From: Tianweitania sediminis
GTDB lineage: Bacteria; Pseudomonadota; Alphaproteobacteria; Rhizobiales; Rhizobiaceae
Length of the DNA stretch: 64,000 nt
NCBI RefSeq assembly: GCF_017813335.1
Contig: NZ_JAGIYY010000003.1
Coordinates: forward strand, 124,001-188,000
Direction of reading: 5' to 3'
In this document: piece after piece, positions 8,354 through 17,685 of the stretch
Position numbering within the stretch: position 1 is the stretch's first letter
How the letters are laid out: every line of letters starts with the position of its first letter
Made by a program: the position numbers and the translations under genes
Notes under the pieces: model-generated
Database searches by the model: none
Told to the model about the DNA's origin: nothing
The model's input: the letters and a program-made list of their open reading frames with translations, nothing else

Positions 8354-9208
8354 ATGGAGAACTGCGCCTTGGCTTCCAAGCGAACGATCCTGCGGGGGGT
8401 TGCCGCCGCCCTGACCCTCGGCCTTCTCGCCGGCTGCACCAGCGTCAGCTACGACTTTGCAGACGTGAAGCCCACCTCGTCCACCACAACCACCACGCGC
8501 TACCAAAGCGGCGCCGCTTACCCGCGCTTCGATGATCGCAAGCCGCACCCGTGGGAAAAGGCGCTGAGCCCTGTGTCCTATGCCGTCCACGGCACTGACG
8601 TATCGAAGTACCAGACTAAGGTTGACTGGCACAGCGCGCGCGACAACGGGATCTCGTTCGCCTTCATCAAGGCAACGGAAGGCGGCGACCGCGTCGATCC
8701 AATGTTTGCCGAACATTGGCGCGCCGCCCGCCAAGCGGGGATCCCCCACTCCGCCTACCATTTCTATTACTTCTGCCGCTCGGCCGAAGACCAGGCTGAC
8801 TGGTTCATCCGCAACGTTCCGCGGGAGGCCAATGCGCTGCCGCCGGTGCTGGACATGGAATGGAACCACATGTCGCCCTCCTGCAAGAAGCGTCCGCCAG
8901 CCAACGTGGTGCAGGCCGAAATGCGCATCTTCCTCGAAAAGCTGACGCGCCATTACGGCAAGAGGCCGATCATCTACACGTCCATCGACTTCTACAGGGA
9001 CAATCGCCTGCAGAATTTCGAGGGCTATGACTGGTGGCTGCGCTCCGTGTCAGCCCATCCACATGTGCGATACGGCACGAAGGACTTTCTGTTCTGGCAG
9101 TATACCGGCACCGGCAAGGTTCCGGGAATCCGCGGCGATGCCGACATCAACGTGTTCAACGGCACGCAGAAGGAATGGCGTGCCTGGCTGGCCAAGCATA
9201 CGGGCTGA
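8354..9208 (+). CDS. GH25 muramidase-like lipoprotein
   Basis: 284-residue glycoside hydrolase family 25 protein (lysozyme, beta-1,4-N-acetylmuramidase). The N terminus has a lipoprotein signal with lipobox LLAGC, modified Cys at residue 28. A Ser/Thr-rich linker at 37-50 leads to the GH25 barrel: GTDVSKYQ (80-87), FAFIKATEG (103-111), YHFYYF (135-140) and the catalytic strand VLDMEW with D167 and E169, all conserved. It would cut the glycan backbone from the periplasmic side. It ends two bases before the convergent decarboxylase gene. Confidence 0.92.
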   Translation: MENCALASKRTILRGVAAALTLGLLAGCTSVSYDFADVKPTSSTTTTTRYQSGAAYPRFDDRKPHPWEKALSPVSYAVHGTDVSKYQTKVDWHSARDNGISFAFIKATEGGDRVDPMFAEHWRAARQAGIPHSAYHFYYFCRSAEDQADWFIRNVPREANALPPVLDMEWNHMSPSCKKRPPANVVQAEMRIFLEKLTRHYGKRPIIYTSIDFYRDNRLQNFEGYDWWLRSVSAHPHVRYGTKDFLFWQYTGTGKVPGIRGDADINVFNGTQKEWRAWLAKHTG

Positions 9209-9210
9209 GC

Positions 9211-10431
9211 CTAGTCAGCCATCGTTTCCAAACTGGCAAAGCCCTGCGGTGTGTCACCCTCGTCGAAGGGTGTCGTCACCTCAACGAAGGTATCGGGATA
9301 GAAGCCATTGAAGCGGGTGCGAAGCGACAGCGAATAAGCGCCGATATGGCCGATCTCGATCCAGTCGCCGGTGTCCACGGTTTCAGGCAGCCAGAACGGG
9401 CGCGACAGGATGTCGACGGAGTCGCAGGTCGCGCCACAGACCTTGAACGGCACGATCTTGTTTTCGTCGCCGTTGCGCTGGCGGATGGCCGGATCAGGAA
9501 TGAAGCGCGCGGGTAGCGTGATCTTGCCGGTCCAGGAATCCGACAACGAGGCCCAGATCCCGTCGTTGATGTAAAGCCGCTTGCCCTTGCGCAAGAGCAC
9601 CCGCACGATCAGCGAAAAGGCCCTGGCAACGATCACCCGCCCCGGTTCGGCGACCAAAGGCAGATCGGAAAAGCCCCATTCGTCGATATCGCCGCGCAAG
9701 CGCGACATGATCTGGCCGAGCGAAGGAAGGTCCGGCGTTTTCCGGTTGGGGTCGTGGCCGTATTCCGCCGGAAAGCCGCCACCGACATCCAGCCCAACCA
9801 GCGGCACGGCCGCTCGATTGCGCACCCAGTCGGCCGAAGCAAGCGCACGCTCGTAGGTTTCCGGGTCTTCGATCTGGCTGCCAACATGGAAACAGATGCC
9901 GACTTTGTAGCCGGTGCGATGAAGGCGCTGCAGCAGTTCCACCGCATGAGCGGCACCGGCGCCAAACTTCTTCGACAATTCGTAAGCCGCATGTCCCTTT
10001 GTCTGGATGCGGACGAACACGGTCATCGCGCCCGGATCAATGTCGAGCGCCCGGACGATCTTGTTGATCTTGTTGATTTCGTCCTCGTGGTCCACCACGG
10101 TGACGCGAATGCCGTAGGTTTCCAGCGCAAGGCGAATGTCGGACTGCGCCTTGATCGGATGCATGTAAAGCATCTCGGCGTTTGGCGCGACGTTGCGCAC
10201 CGCCTTGAACTCGGCGGGCGAAGCCACGTCGAAAACCTCAATCCCGGCTTCCGCAAGGGCCCTCAGAACGAGTTCCTCGCCGTTGGTCTTCACCGCATAG
10301 GCCGTGCGCCCCGGAAACATTTCCATGAACTGGCGCGCGTCGGCCTTGAGCACGCTCGGGTGGAAGCAATAGACCGGGTCATCCGGCCGCAAGCTCAGCG
10401 CGGCTTCGCGTGCGGTGTTGAAACGCTGCAT
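9211..10431 (-). CDS. PLP-dependent ornithine/lysine decarboxylase (alanine-racemase fold)
   Basis: Fold III decarboxylase of the Orn/DAP/Arg group 2 family, 406 residues. The PLP lysine is K48 in AYAVKTNG. The glycine-rich phosphate loop GLDVGGGFPAEYG, the EPGR motif that binds the phosphate, and the catalytic C336 in VCGATCDSVD are all present. This set matches the short bacterial ornithine decarboxylases making putrescine. Diaminopimelate decarboxylase is less likely because the cysteine context is CDSVD and no lysine genes are nearby. The upstream in-frame ATG at 10437 directly abuts the GGAAAGG sequence, whereas ATG 10431 lies six bases from it, so 10431 is preferred. Confidence 0.88.
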   Translation of the reverse strand: MQRFNTAREAALSLRPDDPVYCFHPSVLKADARQFMEMFPGRTAYAVKTNGEELVLRALAEAGIEVFDVASPAEFKAVRNVAPNAEMLYMHPIKAQSDIRLALETYGIRVTVVDHEDEINKINKIVRALDIDPGAMTVFVRIQTKGHAAYELSKKFGAGAAHAVELLQRLHRTGYKVGICFHVGSQIEDPETYERALASADWVRNRAAVPLVGLDVGGGFPAEYGHDPNRKTPDLPSLGQIMSRLRGDIDEWGFSDLPLVAEPGRVIVARAFSLIVRVLLRKGKRLYINDGIWASLSDSWTGKITLPARFIPDPAIRQRNGDENKIVPFKVCGATCDSVDILSRPFWLPETVDTGDWIEIGHIGAYSLSLRTRFNGFYPDTFVEVTTPFDEGDTPQGFASLETMAD

Positions 10432-10500
10432 GAGCATCCTTTCCAGGCGGGTTGCCGCCTTAGCTAGGGCGCCAAGTCGGAAAAAGGAGCCTTTTGAGGC

Positions 10501-11424
10501 CTACGCCGCTGCGGGCGTTCTGGTCTTGCCCTCGTGTTCAAGCGGGCGAATGCCGATCATGTGGCAGATCGCGAACACGAGGTCCGCGCGGTTCATCGTA
10601 TAGAAATGGAACTCCTCGATGCCGCGCTCGATCAGGTCCTGCACCTGCTCGGCGGCAACAGCCGCCGAAACAAGGGCGTGAGTTTGAGGATCATGCTCCA
10701 GCCCGTCGAACCGGCGGGCGAGCCAGCCGGGGATCGTGGCGCCGGTTCGCCCGGCGAAGTTCGCTACCTGGCTGAAGTTGTGGATCGGCAAGATGCCGGG
10801 CACGATCGGCACATAGATGCCGGCGCGACGAACCCGCTCGACGTATCGCTCATAAGCGTCGTTTTCGAAGAAGAACTGCGTCAGTGCTCGCACGGCGCCG
10901 TTGTCGACCTTGCGCTTCAGCATGTCGATATCGGTGGCAAAGTCGGCACTTTCAGGATGCTTTTCCGGGTATGCGGAAACGGACACGTCGAAGTTGCCCT
11001 GCCGAGACAGGGCGGCCGTCAGATCAGCGCCGTTGGTGTAGCCCTCAGGATGCGGAGCATAGGCGGCACCGACACCTTGCGCAGGATCGCCCCGGAGCGC
11101 AACGAAGCGCGTGACCCCCGCCGCGGCGAAGCTCGCGATCACCGCGTCGGTTTCTTCCCGCGAAGCACCAACGCAGGTGAGATGGGCTGCCGGGGGAAGC
11201 GATGTTTCGCGCGCGATCCGCGAAACGGTTCGAAGCGTGCGGTCGCGTGTCGAGCCACCCGCACCGTAGGTCACCGAAACGAAATGCGGGTTCAGCGGCT
11301 CAAGGCGCAGAACCGTATCCCAGAGACGACGCTCCATCTCGTCGGTTTTCGGCGGAAAGAACTCGAAGGACACGCGCAAGCGTGTGCCGAGATCGGGACG
11401 GCGCGAAAGGCGGTGCACGGTCAT
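10501..11424 (-). CDS. metF: 5,10-methylenetetrahydrofolate reductase MetF
   Basis: FAD enzyme of 307 residues making 5-methyl-THF for methionine synthesis. The N terminus carries SFEFFPPKT with the conserved active-site E21; FVSVTYGAGGSTRDRT, HLTCVG, ALRGDP, and FDTLQFF-type segment ALTQFFFEND follow in family order, and the C terminus has IEEFHFYTMNRADL. The ATG at 11424 shares one base with the stop of the upstream ArsR-methyltransferase gene (TGATG), so the genes are co-translated. The longer frame opening at 11493 lies inside the upstream gene and is discounted. Regulation is probably through the palindrome at 12447-12468. Confidence 0.96.
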   Translation of the reverse strand: MTVHRLSRRPDLGTRLRVSFEFFPPKTDEMERRLWDTVLRLEPLNPHFVSVTYGAGGSTRDRTLRTVSRIARETSLPPAAHLTCVGASREETDAVIASFAAAGVTRFVALRGDPAQGVGAAYAPHPEGYTNGADLTAALSRQGNFDVSVSAYPEKHPESADFATDIDMLKRKVDNGAVRALTQFFFENDAYERYVERVRRAGIYVPIVPGILPIHNFSQVANFAGRTGATIPGWLARRFDGLEHDPQTHALVSAAVAAEQVQDLIERGIEEFHFYTMNRADLVFAICHMIGIRPLEHEGKTRTPAAA

Positions 11425-12428
11425 CAGGCGGTCTCTCTTGCTGGAGTGACGTTCGTGTCGGCAATGAGCAGGCGGCGATCGCGGCCGAGCCACAGCTTGA
11501 CCGTAAGCCCCTCCCCCTCGCTTTCTGGCGCGAAGCTCAGGGTTTCCTCGAGGTCGAGTGACGCCTCGCGCAGCCAGTCCTCGATCAGCCGATCTGCAAA
11601 GCCGAGGCGGACATGCGCATGGTCTTCCCGCAGGAATTCGAGGTCGTGCTGGGCAAAGTCCACGATCACCAGTCGCCCGGCTGGCCGCAGCAGCTTGGCT
11701 GCTTCGCCGATCGCCGATGCGGGATCATCCAGGTAGTGCAGCACCTGGTGCATGGTGACGAGATCAAAGGCTTCCCGGTCGACAGGCGGCGCATACACGT
11801 CACCCTGCCGGACCTGCGCGTTGGTGACCCCGGCCTTTTCCAGATTGGCACGGGCAACGGAAAGCATTTCCCGCGACATGTCGATGCCGACGCCACGCCG
11901 ATAGATCGGCGCAAAGAGCTCCAGCAGCCGCCCGGTACCGGTGCCAAGATCCGCCATCGCCTGGATCGGACGATCGCCGATTAGCGTCTTGAGCGCCGCT
12001 TCCACGGCTTTGTCCGGCACATGCAGGGAGCGGATCTGATCCCAACTGGACGCGTTGGCGCGGAAATAATTGGCGGCTTTTGCCTGCCGTTTTTGCCGAA
12101 CGGCGAACAGCCGTTCGGTATCCCGTTCAACCAGCGGATCATCGTCCGCAATGCGTGCAAGGAGACCGAGTATCAACTCGCGAGCACCCTCGCCTTCCGC
12201 CAAGCGGAAGTAAGCCCACGAGCCTTCCTGATAGCGATCCACCAAGCCGGCTTCCTGCAGCAGCTTGAGGTGACGCGACACGCGCGGCTGGGACTGGTTG
12301 AGGATGGCCGTCAGGTCGCTCACGGTCAGGTCGCCCGACGCAAGCAAAAACAGGATCCTCAGGCGGCTGGATTCGGCGGCCGCCTTCAAGGTATCCACCA
12401 GGGACAGGAGTTCTGTTTTGCCGGTCAT
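11424..12428 (-). CDS. ArsR-family regulator fused to a SAM-dependent methyltransferase domain
   Basis: 334-residue two-domain protein. Residues about 10-85 are a winged-helix ArsR domain with the recognition segment QSQPRVSRHLKLLQEAGLV; the cysteine metal-binding motif of classical ArsR is missing. Residues about 115-334 are a class I methyltransferase with the SAM loop D160LGTGTG166 and MHQVLHYLDDP further on. Proteins of this layout sit beside metF in many alphaproteobacteria and are thought to sense SAM or SAH. A GTG start at 12449 would lie inside the palindromic operator, so ATG 12428 is chosen. It heads a coupled operon with metF, fitting control of the methyl cycle. Confidence 0.88.
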   Translation of the reverse strand: MTGKTELLSLVDTLKAAAESSRLRILFLLASGDLTVSDLTAILNQSQPRVSRHLKLLQEAGLVDRYQEGSWAYFRLAEGEGARELILGLLARIADDDPLVERDTERLFAVRQKRQAKAANYFRANASSWDQIRSLHVPDKAVEAALKTLIGDRPIQAMADLGTGTGRLLELFAPIYRRGVGIDMSREMLSVARANLEKAGVTNAQVRQGDVYAPPVDREAFDLVTMHQVLHYLDDPASAIGEAAKLLRPAGRLVIVDFAQHDLEFLREDHAHVRLGFADRLIEDWLREASLDLEETLSFAPESEGEGLTVKLWLGRDRRLLIADTNVTPARETA

Positions 12429-12446
12429 CGCCCTGCCGCCAAGCCA

Positions 12447-12468
12447 CACATAAAGATATGTTTATGTG
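12447..12468 (-). promoter_or_regulatory. 22-bp palindromic operator upstream of the arsR-metF operon
   Basis: CACATAAA (12447-12454) and TTTATGTG (12461-12468) are perfect inverted 8-bp arms around GATATG, whose central ATAT is also symmetric; one base pair mismatches in the whole 22-bp site. It lies 19 bases upstream of the chosen start of the ArsR fusion gene. Sites of the form ATAAA-N-ATAT-N-TTTAT are known for ArsR-type regulators of methionine and SAH metabolism, so autoregulation by the fusion protein is the natural reading. Binding itself is inferred. Confidence 0.7.
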
Positions 12469-12544
12469 ATATTCACGAGCGGCGCAACGGGCTTGATGAA
12501 CAAATGCGACGACCGAGCTTCAACGGCTGGAAGGGATGCAAGGA

Positions 12545-12859
12545 ATGGCGCGGGCAACAGGCCGGCAGAAGGCAATCGCCAAGGCGCTGACGCTCCTGCT
12601 TCCGGGGGCTCCTTACGCTGACATGGAAGCCATCCGCGCTGAGGCTTCCGAGCGCAGGATGGCTGACCTTCCGCCTTCTATTGCAGTCTGGCTGACGACC
12701 GTGGCTCATGTCCGCCACCAGCATACGGACTACCACCAGCTGCTGGACGAAGGATACGACCGCGACGCGGCCCGCTTCTTCGTGATCGATCAAACGAACG
12801 AAGTGCTGACGACCTGGCGCGCCACTAGGCTTCTTGATCCGGATGACAGCGACGCCTGA
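12545..12859 (+). CDS. DUF2293 domain protein
   Basis: 104-residue soluble protein with the DUF2293 pattern: LLLPGAPYADMEAIRA near the N terminus, then WLTTVAHVRHQHTDYHQLLDEGYDRDAARFFV in pieces around residues 46-80, ending in a WR motif and an acidic tail. The His/Tyr/Arg-rich helix is the conserved part of the family. Function is unknown. The ATG at 12545 lies nine bases after GGAAGGG; the ATG at 12536 abuts it. It is divergent from the ArsR fusion gene and its stop lies at the start of the convergent MOSC gene. Confidence 0.8.
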   Translation: MARATGRQKAIAKALTLLLPGAPYADMEAIRAEASERRMADLPPSIAVWLTTVAHVRHQHTDYHQLLDEGYDRDAARFFVIDQTNEVLTTWRATRLLDPDDSDA

Positions 12860-13471
12860 TCAGTAGATCCACTGCTCCGGCAGGCGCAGCGACACCGTTT
12901 CGCCGTTTCCAATCACGCCGGGCTTTTCAACCCAAGCAACAAGGCCGCGCAGGCGCTTGGCGACCTTCGGGAATAGCAGCGACGCGGTGACGGCGTTGCT
13001 TGTGCCGGAATGATGGGCAATGGAGCGGCCCGCTTCCATGCAAGGCCCGTTCTGCGAATCCACCTTGAGCGTCACGCCGCCCTCGAAGAACATCAGCGTG
13101 CCCGCCGGCAGCATGGATAAGTGGGGCACGTCGGCGATGGCGAGATTGGCGCCGATCCATTCGGCGCGCACCTCCGGCAATTCCATCTGACGCGCGATCT
13201 CCGTCAGTTCATCCGGCGCGACGATCGACAGCTGGCGTTCGTTGCGGATCTCCGTGCCGCGCTTGTACCAGGGCTCGCGGCCGCCCGACTGACGCGTCAG
13301 GCCCTCATGATAATCGCCTTCGATGCCCGGAAAGCCAAGATGGAGCGCCTCAACCGGCTCCGTGACGAAGTCTCGTCCCTTGGCAGCAAAGGTGCCGCTA
13401 ACCCGTCCCTGCAGCTTGCGAGCCGGAGCAATGCGGAAATCATAGAGGGTGCGGGGAAAGAGATCATCCAT
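12860..13471 (-). CDS. MOSC domain protein
   Basis: 203-residue MOSC (molybdenum cofactor sulfurase C-terminal) protein. Features include GIEGDYHEGLTR at about 49-60, RNERQLSIV, and the near-invariant cysteine in NGPCMEAGR, which in relatives binds or transfers sulfur to the molybdenum cofactor. WVEKPGVIGNGETV closes the beta barrel. Stand-alone MOSC proteins resemble YiiM/YcbX-type detoxifying enzymes, but the substrate cannot be read from the sequence. Its start lies 12 bases after the FabH-like gene stop, so the two are probably co-transcribed. Confidence 0.88.
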   Translation of the reverse strand: MDDLFPRTLYDFRIAPARKLQGRVSGTFAAKGRDFVTEPVEALHLGFPGIEGDYHEGLTRQSGGREPWYKRGTEIRNERQLSIVAPDELTEIARQMELPEVRAEWIGANLAIADVPHLSMLPAGTLMFFEGGVTLKVDSQNGPCMEAGRSIAHHSGTSNAVTASLLFPKVAKRLRGLVAWVEKPGVIGNGETVSLRLPEQWIY

Positions 13472-13483
13472 GCTGTGAACCGC

Positions 13484-14605
13484 TTACATCATCCTCAAGA
13501 GCGCGCCGCCGATCGAGTAGCCGGCCCCGAAGGCACAGATCAGACCATAGTCGCCCGCCTTGAGATCGCCGTGGTTCATTTCGAATGCCACCATGACGCC
13601 GGCAGAGGCCGTGTTGCCAAGCTCGTCCAGGATAATCGGCGCGCGGTCATGATCGACATCATGGCCAAAGGTCATGCGCAGGATCATGCCGTTCATGCGT
13701 GCGTTGGCCTGGTGCAGCCAGAAGCGGCGGATGTGTTCGGGTGTTTGGCCGTTGTCCCGCAGGAAGTCGAGAATGAACTCATGCCCGGCATGCGTCACTT
13801 CCTTGAACACCTTGTTGCCGAGCTGCGTGATCATCAGCCCTTCCATGTCGACCACCCGCGGATTCGCCTGGTGAAGCCGCGCGAGGTATCCGAAATTCGA
13901 ACGGATGTTGCTGGAAAACTGGGTCCAAAGGCGGGTGTCTAGCACCTCGAAGCGGCCGGCGCGTTGCTCATCGTCTTCCATCGCCTCAACGAGCAGCGAA
14001 ACGGACGCATCGCCGAAGATGAAATGCGTTTGCCGATCCCGGTAGTTCAGGTGCCCGGTGATGAGTTCCGGCGTGCAAACCAGCACGCGTTTCTGCGCAC
14101 CTGTGCGCACGAGGTTGAAGGCCGTGTGCAGCCCGGCGGATGCCGACGAGCAGCCAAGGCTGATGTCGAGGGCGGACCCGCTTGTGCCCAGCGCCTGCTG
14201 AATCTCGATGCCCATGGCCGGATACATGCGCTGAAGGTGTGACGTGGCACAAATCACCATGTCCACATCGCCGGCAGCGACGCCGGCGTCATCCAGCGCC
14301 TTTCGCGCCGACTGCGCCCCGAACTCTGCCTGCACGGAAATCTCGTGATCTTCCCGGTATGGCACGATGGGCGCCATGCGCTCCACATCCAGAACTCCAT
14401 CCGGATAGCGCACCCGGCGCGCCCGGATACCGGACGCGTGTTCTATGAACGCGCTGCTGGAGCCCTGCAGTGGCTCCTGCCCTTCTGCCAGGCGACGCGG
14501 GTTTTCGCGGGCAATCCATTCATTGAAGGTGGCAACAAGTTCATCATTGCTGATGGACGTATCCGGAAGTTGCACCCCGAGCCCACTGATCACCACACGC
14601 TTCAT
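13484..14605 (-). CDS. Beta-ketoacyl-ACP synthase III-like protein (FabH family)
   Basis: 373-residue thiolase-fold condensing enzyme. The catalytic triad is complete: C152 in LGCSSASAG, H298 in WLHQANARM and N331 in LGNTASAG. It is about 50 residues longer than housekeeping FabH and has an insertion before ASGIRARR, so it belongs to the secondary KAS III group used for specialised acyl condensations rather than the fatty-acid primer step. No acyl carrier protein or plsX lies nearby, supporting a role outside the core pathway. Followed closely by the MOSC gene. Family assignment is firm; the acyl substrate is not known. Confidence 0.88.
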   Translation of the reverse strand: MKRVVISGLGVQLPDTSISNDELVATFNEWIARENPRRLAEGQEPLQGSSSAFIEHASGIRARRVRYPDGVLDVERMAPIVPYREDHEISVQAEFGAQSARKALDDAGVAAGDVDMVICATSHLQRMYPAMGIEIQQALGTSGSALDISLGCSSASAGLHTAFNLVRTGAQKRVLVCTPELITGHLNYRDRQTHFIFGDASVSLLVEAMEDDEQRAGRFEVLDTRLWTQFSSNIRSNFGYLARLHQANPRVVDMEGLMITQLGNKVFKEVTHAGHEFILDFLRDNGQTPEHIRRFWLHQANARMNGMILRMTFGHDVDHDRAPIILDELGNTASAGVMVAFEMNHGDLKAGDYGLICAFGAGYSIGGALLRMM

Positions 14606-14703
14606 AACTGTCCTGCGTTCTCTTCGGAGGGTCGGCCAAGCACGCCGGGTCCGCCTCGAAACATTTCACGTAGCACTAATAAAACGACGGATGAACCACA
14701 GCT

Positions 14704-15042
14704 TCACCACGCGCAGATTTTTGTTTCCGTCTCGTTGTTGCGCCAGCAGGCGGCGTCATCGCTCTGGCGGAGATACAAGCCTGGCAAGGCCACATCTCGG
14801 TCGCCGAAATTGGCGGAACCCGACGCTACGCCGGGACTGTCGATCCAAAGCGAGAAGGTCGGTTTTCCTTCCGCCGAGATCTGAAAACTGCCTTTCGCAT
14901 CGAGGGTCTCGAACGCGCAGGAATATGTCCCGTCGTCGGTGGTGAAGCAGCGCGCCGGCTTGGCTTCAGCGATCGAAGCGGAGCCGAGGGCCAAAAGAAG
15001 GCCCAGTGCAACTCCGCCTGGATAAAGAAGCTTTGGCACCAT
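14704..15042 (-). CDS. Small secreted four-cysteine protein, function unknown
   Basis: 112-residue protein with a clear signal peptide (about residues 1-25, ending ASIAEA). The mature part begins KPARCF and holds four cysteines (ARC, YSC, AAC and a near-terminal KIC), which could form two disulfides in the periplasm. The rest is mostly short beta-like stretches, including SFQISAEGKPTFSLW. I do not recognise a family. The frame opens upstream at 15075, but the ATG at 15042 gives the canonical signal peptide. It lies between the FabH-like gene and tam on the same strand with no tight coupling. Confidence 0.65.
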   Translation of the reverse strand: MVPKLLYPGGVALGLLLALGSASIAEAKPARCFTTDDGTYSCAFETLDAKGSFQISAEGKPTFSLWIDSPGVASGSANFGDRDVALPGLYLRQSDDAACWRNNETETKICAW

Positions 15043-15102
15043 CTTCAAGAACTCCGGGGACGGGAACAGGTGCACGTCGACTCGGGCGACGAACGAGACC
15101 TT

Positions 15103-15873
15103 CTAGCCTTTTCGCGCAACCAAAAACAGGCGCGGAAAATGTAGGAGCCGGGAGCCGTCGGCCAAGGGCGGATAAGCTTCGGCGACCGCAGCCTCGTACG
15201 CCTCGAGAAAGCGTTGTTGCTCCCCTTCATCGAGCGGTGCAAGAAAGGGCCGCAAGCCGGTGCTCTTCACCCACTCAACGATTGCTGCCGCGTCTTTCAT
15301 GGGGTGGTTGTAGATCGTATGCCACGCGTCCACCGCAGCGCCCGCAGCCGACAAGGCGTCGACATAGGTCGTAACCGGCGGCAGCGGCTCGCGCGCAGCG
15401 CCAGCCAGCTTGTCCGCGAAGGGCATGGCGGCTGCCGTTTGGGACATCAGGCGGTGCGTGGGTTCAGCCAGATTGTCCGGCATCTGCACAGCAAGCACCG
15501 CACCTGTTTTCACGGTCCTGACGTACTGGGCCAAAACCTCGATATGGTCCGGCAGCCATTGGAAGACGGCATTGGCGAACAGGAGATCCGTGTCCGGCTC
15601 CGGCGTCCATTCACCAGCATCGGCCTGAAAGAAGCGGACCTGCGGCAGGCGCTTGCGTGCTTCCGCCAGCATGGCGGGCGACGTGTCGAACCCGCTCACC
15701 TCTGCGTTTGGCCAGCGTGCAACAAGCAGTTCCGTGGAGTTGCCAGGCCCGCAGCCGATGTCCACAACCTTGCGAACATCAGTCAAGGGTAGCTGGGCCA
15801 GAAGATCGCGCGCTGGCCGCGTCCGCTCATCCGCGTAAAGCAGATACTGTGACGCGGACCAGTCGCTGGTCAT
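15103..15873 (-). CDS. tam: Trans-aconitate 2-methyltransferase
   Basis: 256-residue class I SAM methyltransferase that esterifies trans-aconitate, an inhibitory by-product of aconitase. The Tam-specific N terminus [16 protein letters not shown] (residues 6-21) is followed by the SAM loop [21 protein letters not shown], and [12 protein letters not shown], all characteristic of Tam. The ATG is one base after the ettA stop, indicating a shared transcript. Confidence 0.92.
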   Translation of the reverse strand: MTSDWSASQYLLYADERTRPARDLLAQLPLTDVRKVVDIGCGPGNSTELLVARWPNAEVSGFDTSPAMLAEARKRLPQVRFFQADAGEWTPEPDTDLLFANAVFQWLPDHIEVLAQYVRTVKTGAVLAVQMPDNLAEPTHRLMSQTAAAMPFADKLAGAAREPLPPVTTYVDALSAAGAAVDAWHTIYNHPMKDAAAIVEWVKSTGLRPFLAPLDEGEQQRFLEAYEAAVAEAYPPLADGSRLLHFPRLFLVARKG

Positions 15874-15874
15874 T

Positions 15875-17524
15875 CTAGCGGGTCAGCCGCTTGTAGGTGA
15901 CGCGGCTCGGATTGACCGCTTCCGGTCCAAGCCGGCGTACCTTGTCCTTCTCATATTCCTCGAAGTTGCCTTCGAACCACTCGACATGGCTGTCGCCTTC
16001 GAAGGCGAGCATGTGGGTCGCCATGCGATCCAGGAACATGCGATCGTGGCTGATGATCACCGCGCAACCGGCATAGGCTTCCAGCGCATCCTCGAGCGCA
16101 CCCAGCGTTTCGGTATCGAGATCGTTCGTGGGTTCGTCGAGCAGCAGGACGTTGCCGCCGTTCTTCAGCATCTTCGCCAAGTGGACGCGGTTACGCTGAC
16201 CACCCGAAAGGTTGCCGACCTTTTGCTGCTGGTCGCCGCCGCGGAAGTTGAAGGACGAACAGTAGGCGCGCGAGTTTACTTCGTGCTTGCCGAGCTTGAT
16301 GACCTCGGCTCCGCCTGAGATTTCCTCCCAAACGGTCTTGTTCGGATCAAGCGCGTCGCGGCTCTGGTCGACATAGCCGAGCTTCACGGTTTCGCCGACT
16401 CGGATGGTGCCGTCATCCGGCGTTTCCTGACCCGTGATCATCTTGAACAGCGTGGTCTTGCCAGCACCGTTGGGTCCGATCACGCCAACAATGCCGCCAG
16501 GCGGCAGGCGGAACGACAGATCTTCGATCAGCATGCGGTCGCCAAAACTCTTGTCGACGTCGTTGACCTCGATCACCACCTGACCGAGACGCTCGCCGGC
16601 CGGGATGACGATCTGCGTATCCGTTGGCTTGCGGCTGTCGGCCTGTTCCACCAGATCCTCGTAGGCCTTGATGCGGGCCTTGGACTTGGCCTGGCGGGCT
16701 TTCGGCGAAGACCCGATCCACTCGCGCTCGCGCCAGATCGCCTTCTTACGGGCATCGTCTTCACGACCTTCCTGGATCAGGCGCTTGGCCTTGGCGTCGA
16801 GATACTTGGTGTAGTTGCCCTCATAAGGGATGCCGCGACCACGATCGAGCTCGAGGATCCAGCCGGTGACATTGTCGAGGAAGTAGCGATCGTGGGTGAT
16901 GATCATAACGGCGCCGGCATAAGCGCGCAGGTGCTTTTCGAGCCAGGCGGTGGTTTCCGCGTCCAGATGGTTGGTAGGCTCGTCGAGCAGCAAAAGGTCA
17001 GGCTGCTGGAGAAGAAGGCGGCACAAGGCAACGCGACGGCGCTCGCCACCCGATAGGTTGGTGACATCGGCATCCGACGGCGGGCAGCGCAGGGCTTCCA
17101 TCGCCATTTCGACCTGCTGCTCGAGATCCCAAAGGTTCTGCGCGTCGATGATGTCCTGCAACTTGGCCGCTTCGTCGGCGGTTTCGTCCGAGTAGTTCAA
17201 CATCAGTTCGTTGTAGCGGTCGATGATCGCCGTCTTCTTGGCAACGCCTTCCATGACGTTGCCCTTGACATTGAGCTGAGGGTCGAGCTCGGGCTCCTGC
17301 GCGAGGTACCCGACGGTCGCGCCTTCAGCGAGCCATGCTTCGCCGGTCCAATCCTTGTCGAGACCGGCCATGATCTTGAGCACGGTCGACTTGCCCGCGC
17401 CGTTCGGCCCGAGAATGCCGATCTTGGCATCCGGGTAGAAGGAAAGGTGGAGGTTCTCGAGCACCTTCTTGGTGCCATAAGCCTTGGTGAGGCCGGACAT
17501 GTGGTAAATGAACTGGCGAGCCAT
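15875..17524 (-). CDS. ettA: Energy-dependent translational throttle protein EttA (ABC-F)
   Basis: 549-residue ABC-F ATPase without membrane segments, gating ribosomal initiation according to ATP level. Two nucleotide-binding domains are visible: Walker [10 protein letters not shown] with K45, ABC signature [13 protein letters not shown] and [14 protein letters not shown] in the first; [22 protein letters not shown] and [14 protein letters not shown] in the second. The arm and P-site tRNA-interacting linker between them contains [24 protein letters not shown], typical of EttA rather than Uup or YheS. Co-transcribed with tam. Confidence 0.95.
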   Translation of the reverse strand: MARQFIYHMSGLTKAYGTKKVLENLHLSFYPDAKIGILGPNGAGKSTVLKIMAGLDKDWTGEAWLAEGATVGYLAQEPELDPQLNVKGNVMEGVAKKTAIIDRYNELMLNYSDETADEAAKLQDIIDAQNLWDLEQQVEMAMEALRCPPSDADVTNLSGGERRRVALCRLLLQQPDLLLLDEPTNHLDAETTAWLEKHLRAYAGAVMIITHDRYFLDNVTGWILELDRGRGIPYEGNYTKYLDAKAKRLIQEGREDDARKKAIWREREWIGSSPKARQAKSKARIKAYEDLVEQADSRKPTDTQIVIPAGERLGQVVIEVNDVDKSFGDRMLIEDLSFRLPPGGIVGVIGPNGAGKTTLFKMITGQETPDDGTIRVGETVKLGYVDQSRDALDPNKTVWEEISGGAEVIKLGKHEVNSRAYCSSFNFRGGDQQQKVGNLSGGQRNRVHLAKMLKNGGNVLLLDEPTNDLDTETLGALEDALEAYAGCAVIISHDRMFLDRMATHMLAFEGDSHVEWFEGNFEEYEKDKVRRLGPEAVNPSRVTYKRLTR

Positions 17525-17685
17525 CGCGCGCGTTTTCCAATCCAGTGAGTGCGGTGAGTTGGGCGTTCTTTAAGCGAAACCAGCCAAGGGAGCAATGCGG
17601 CTGGCGTGCATCGAATGTCCGCGGCGGATATTCGAACCAGTAACGCAGATCGCGATCTGCTAAGCTCGTCCCAAACCCCAAGGTG

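Noticed and set aside
9211-10431. Diaminopimelate decarboxylase (LysA)
   Set aside because: Same fold, but the length, the cysteine context CDSVD and lack of lysine genes fit an ornithine/lysine-type decarboxylase better.
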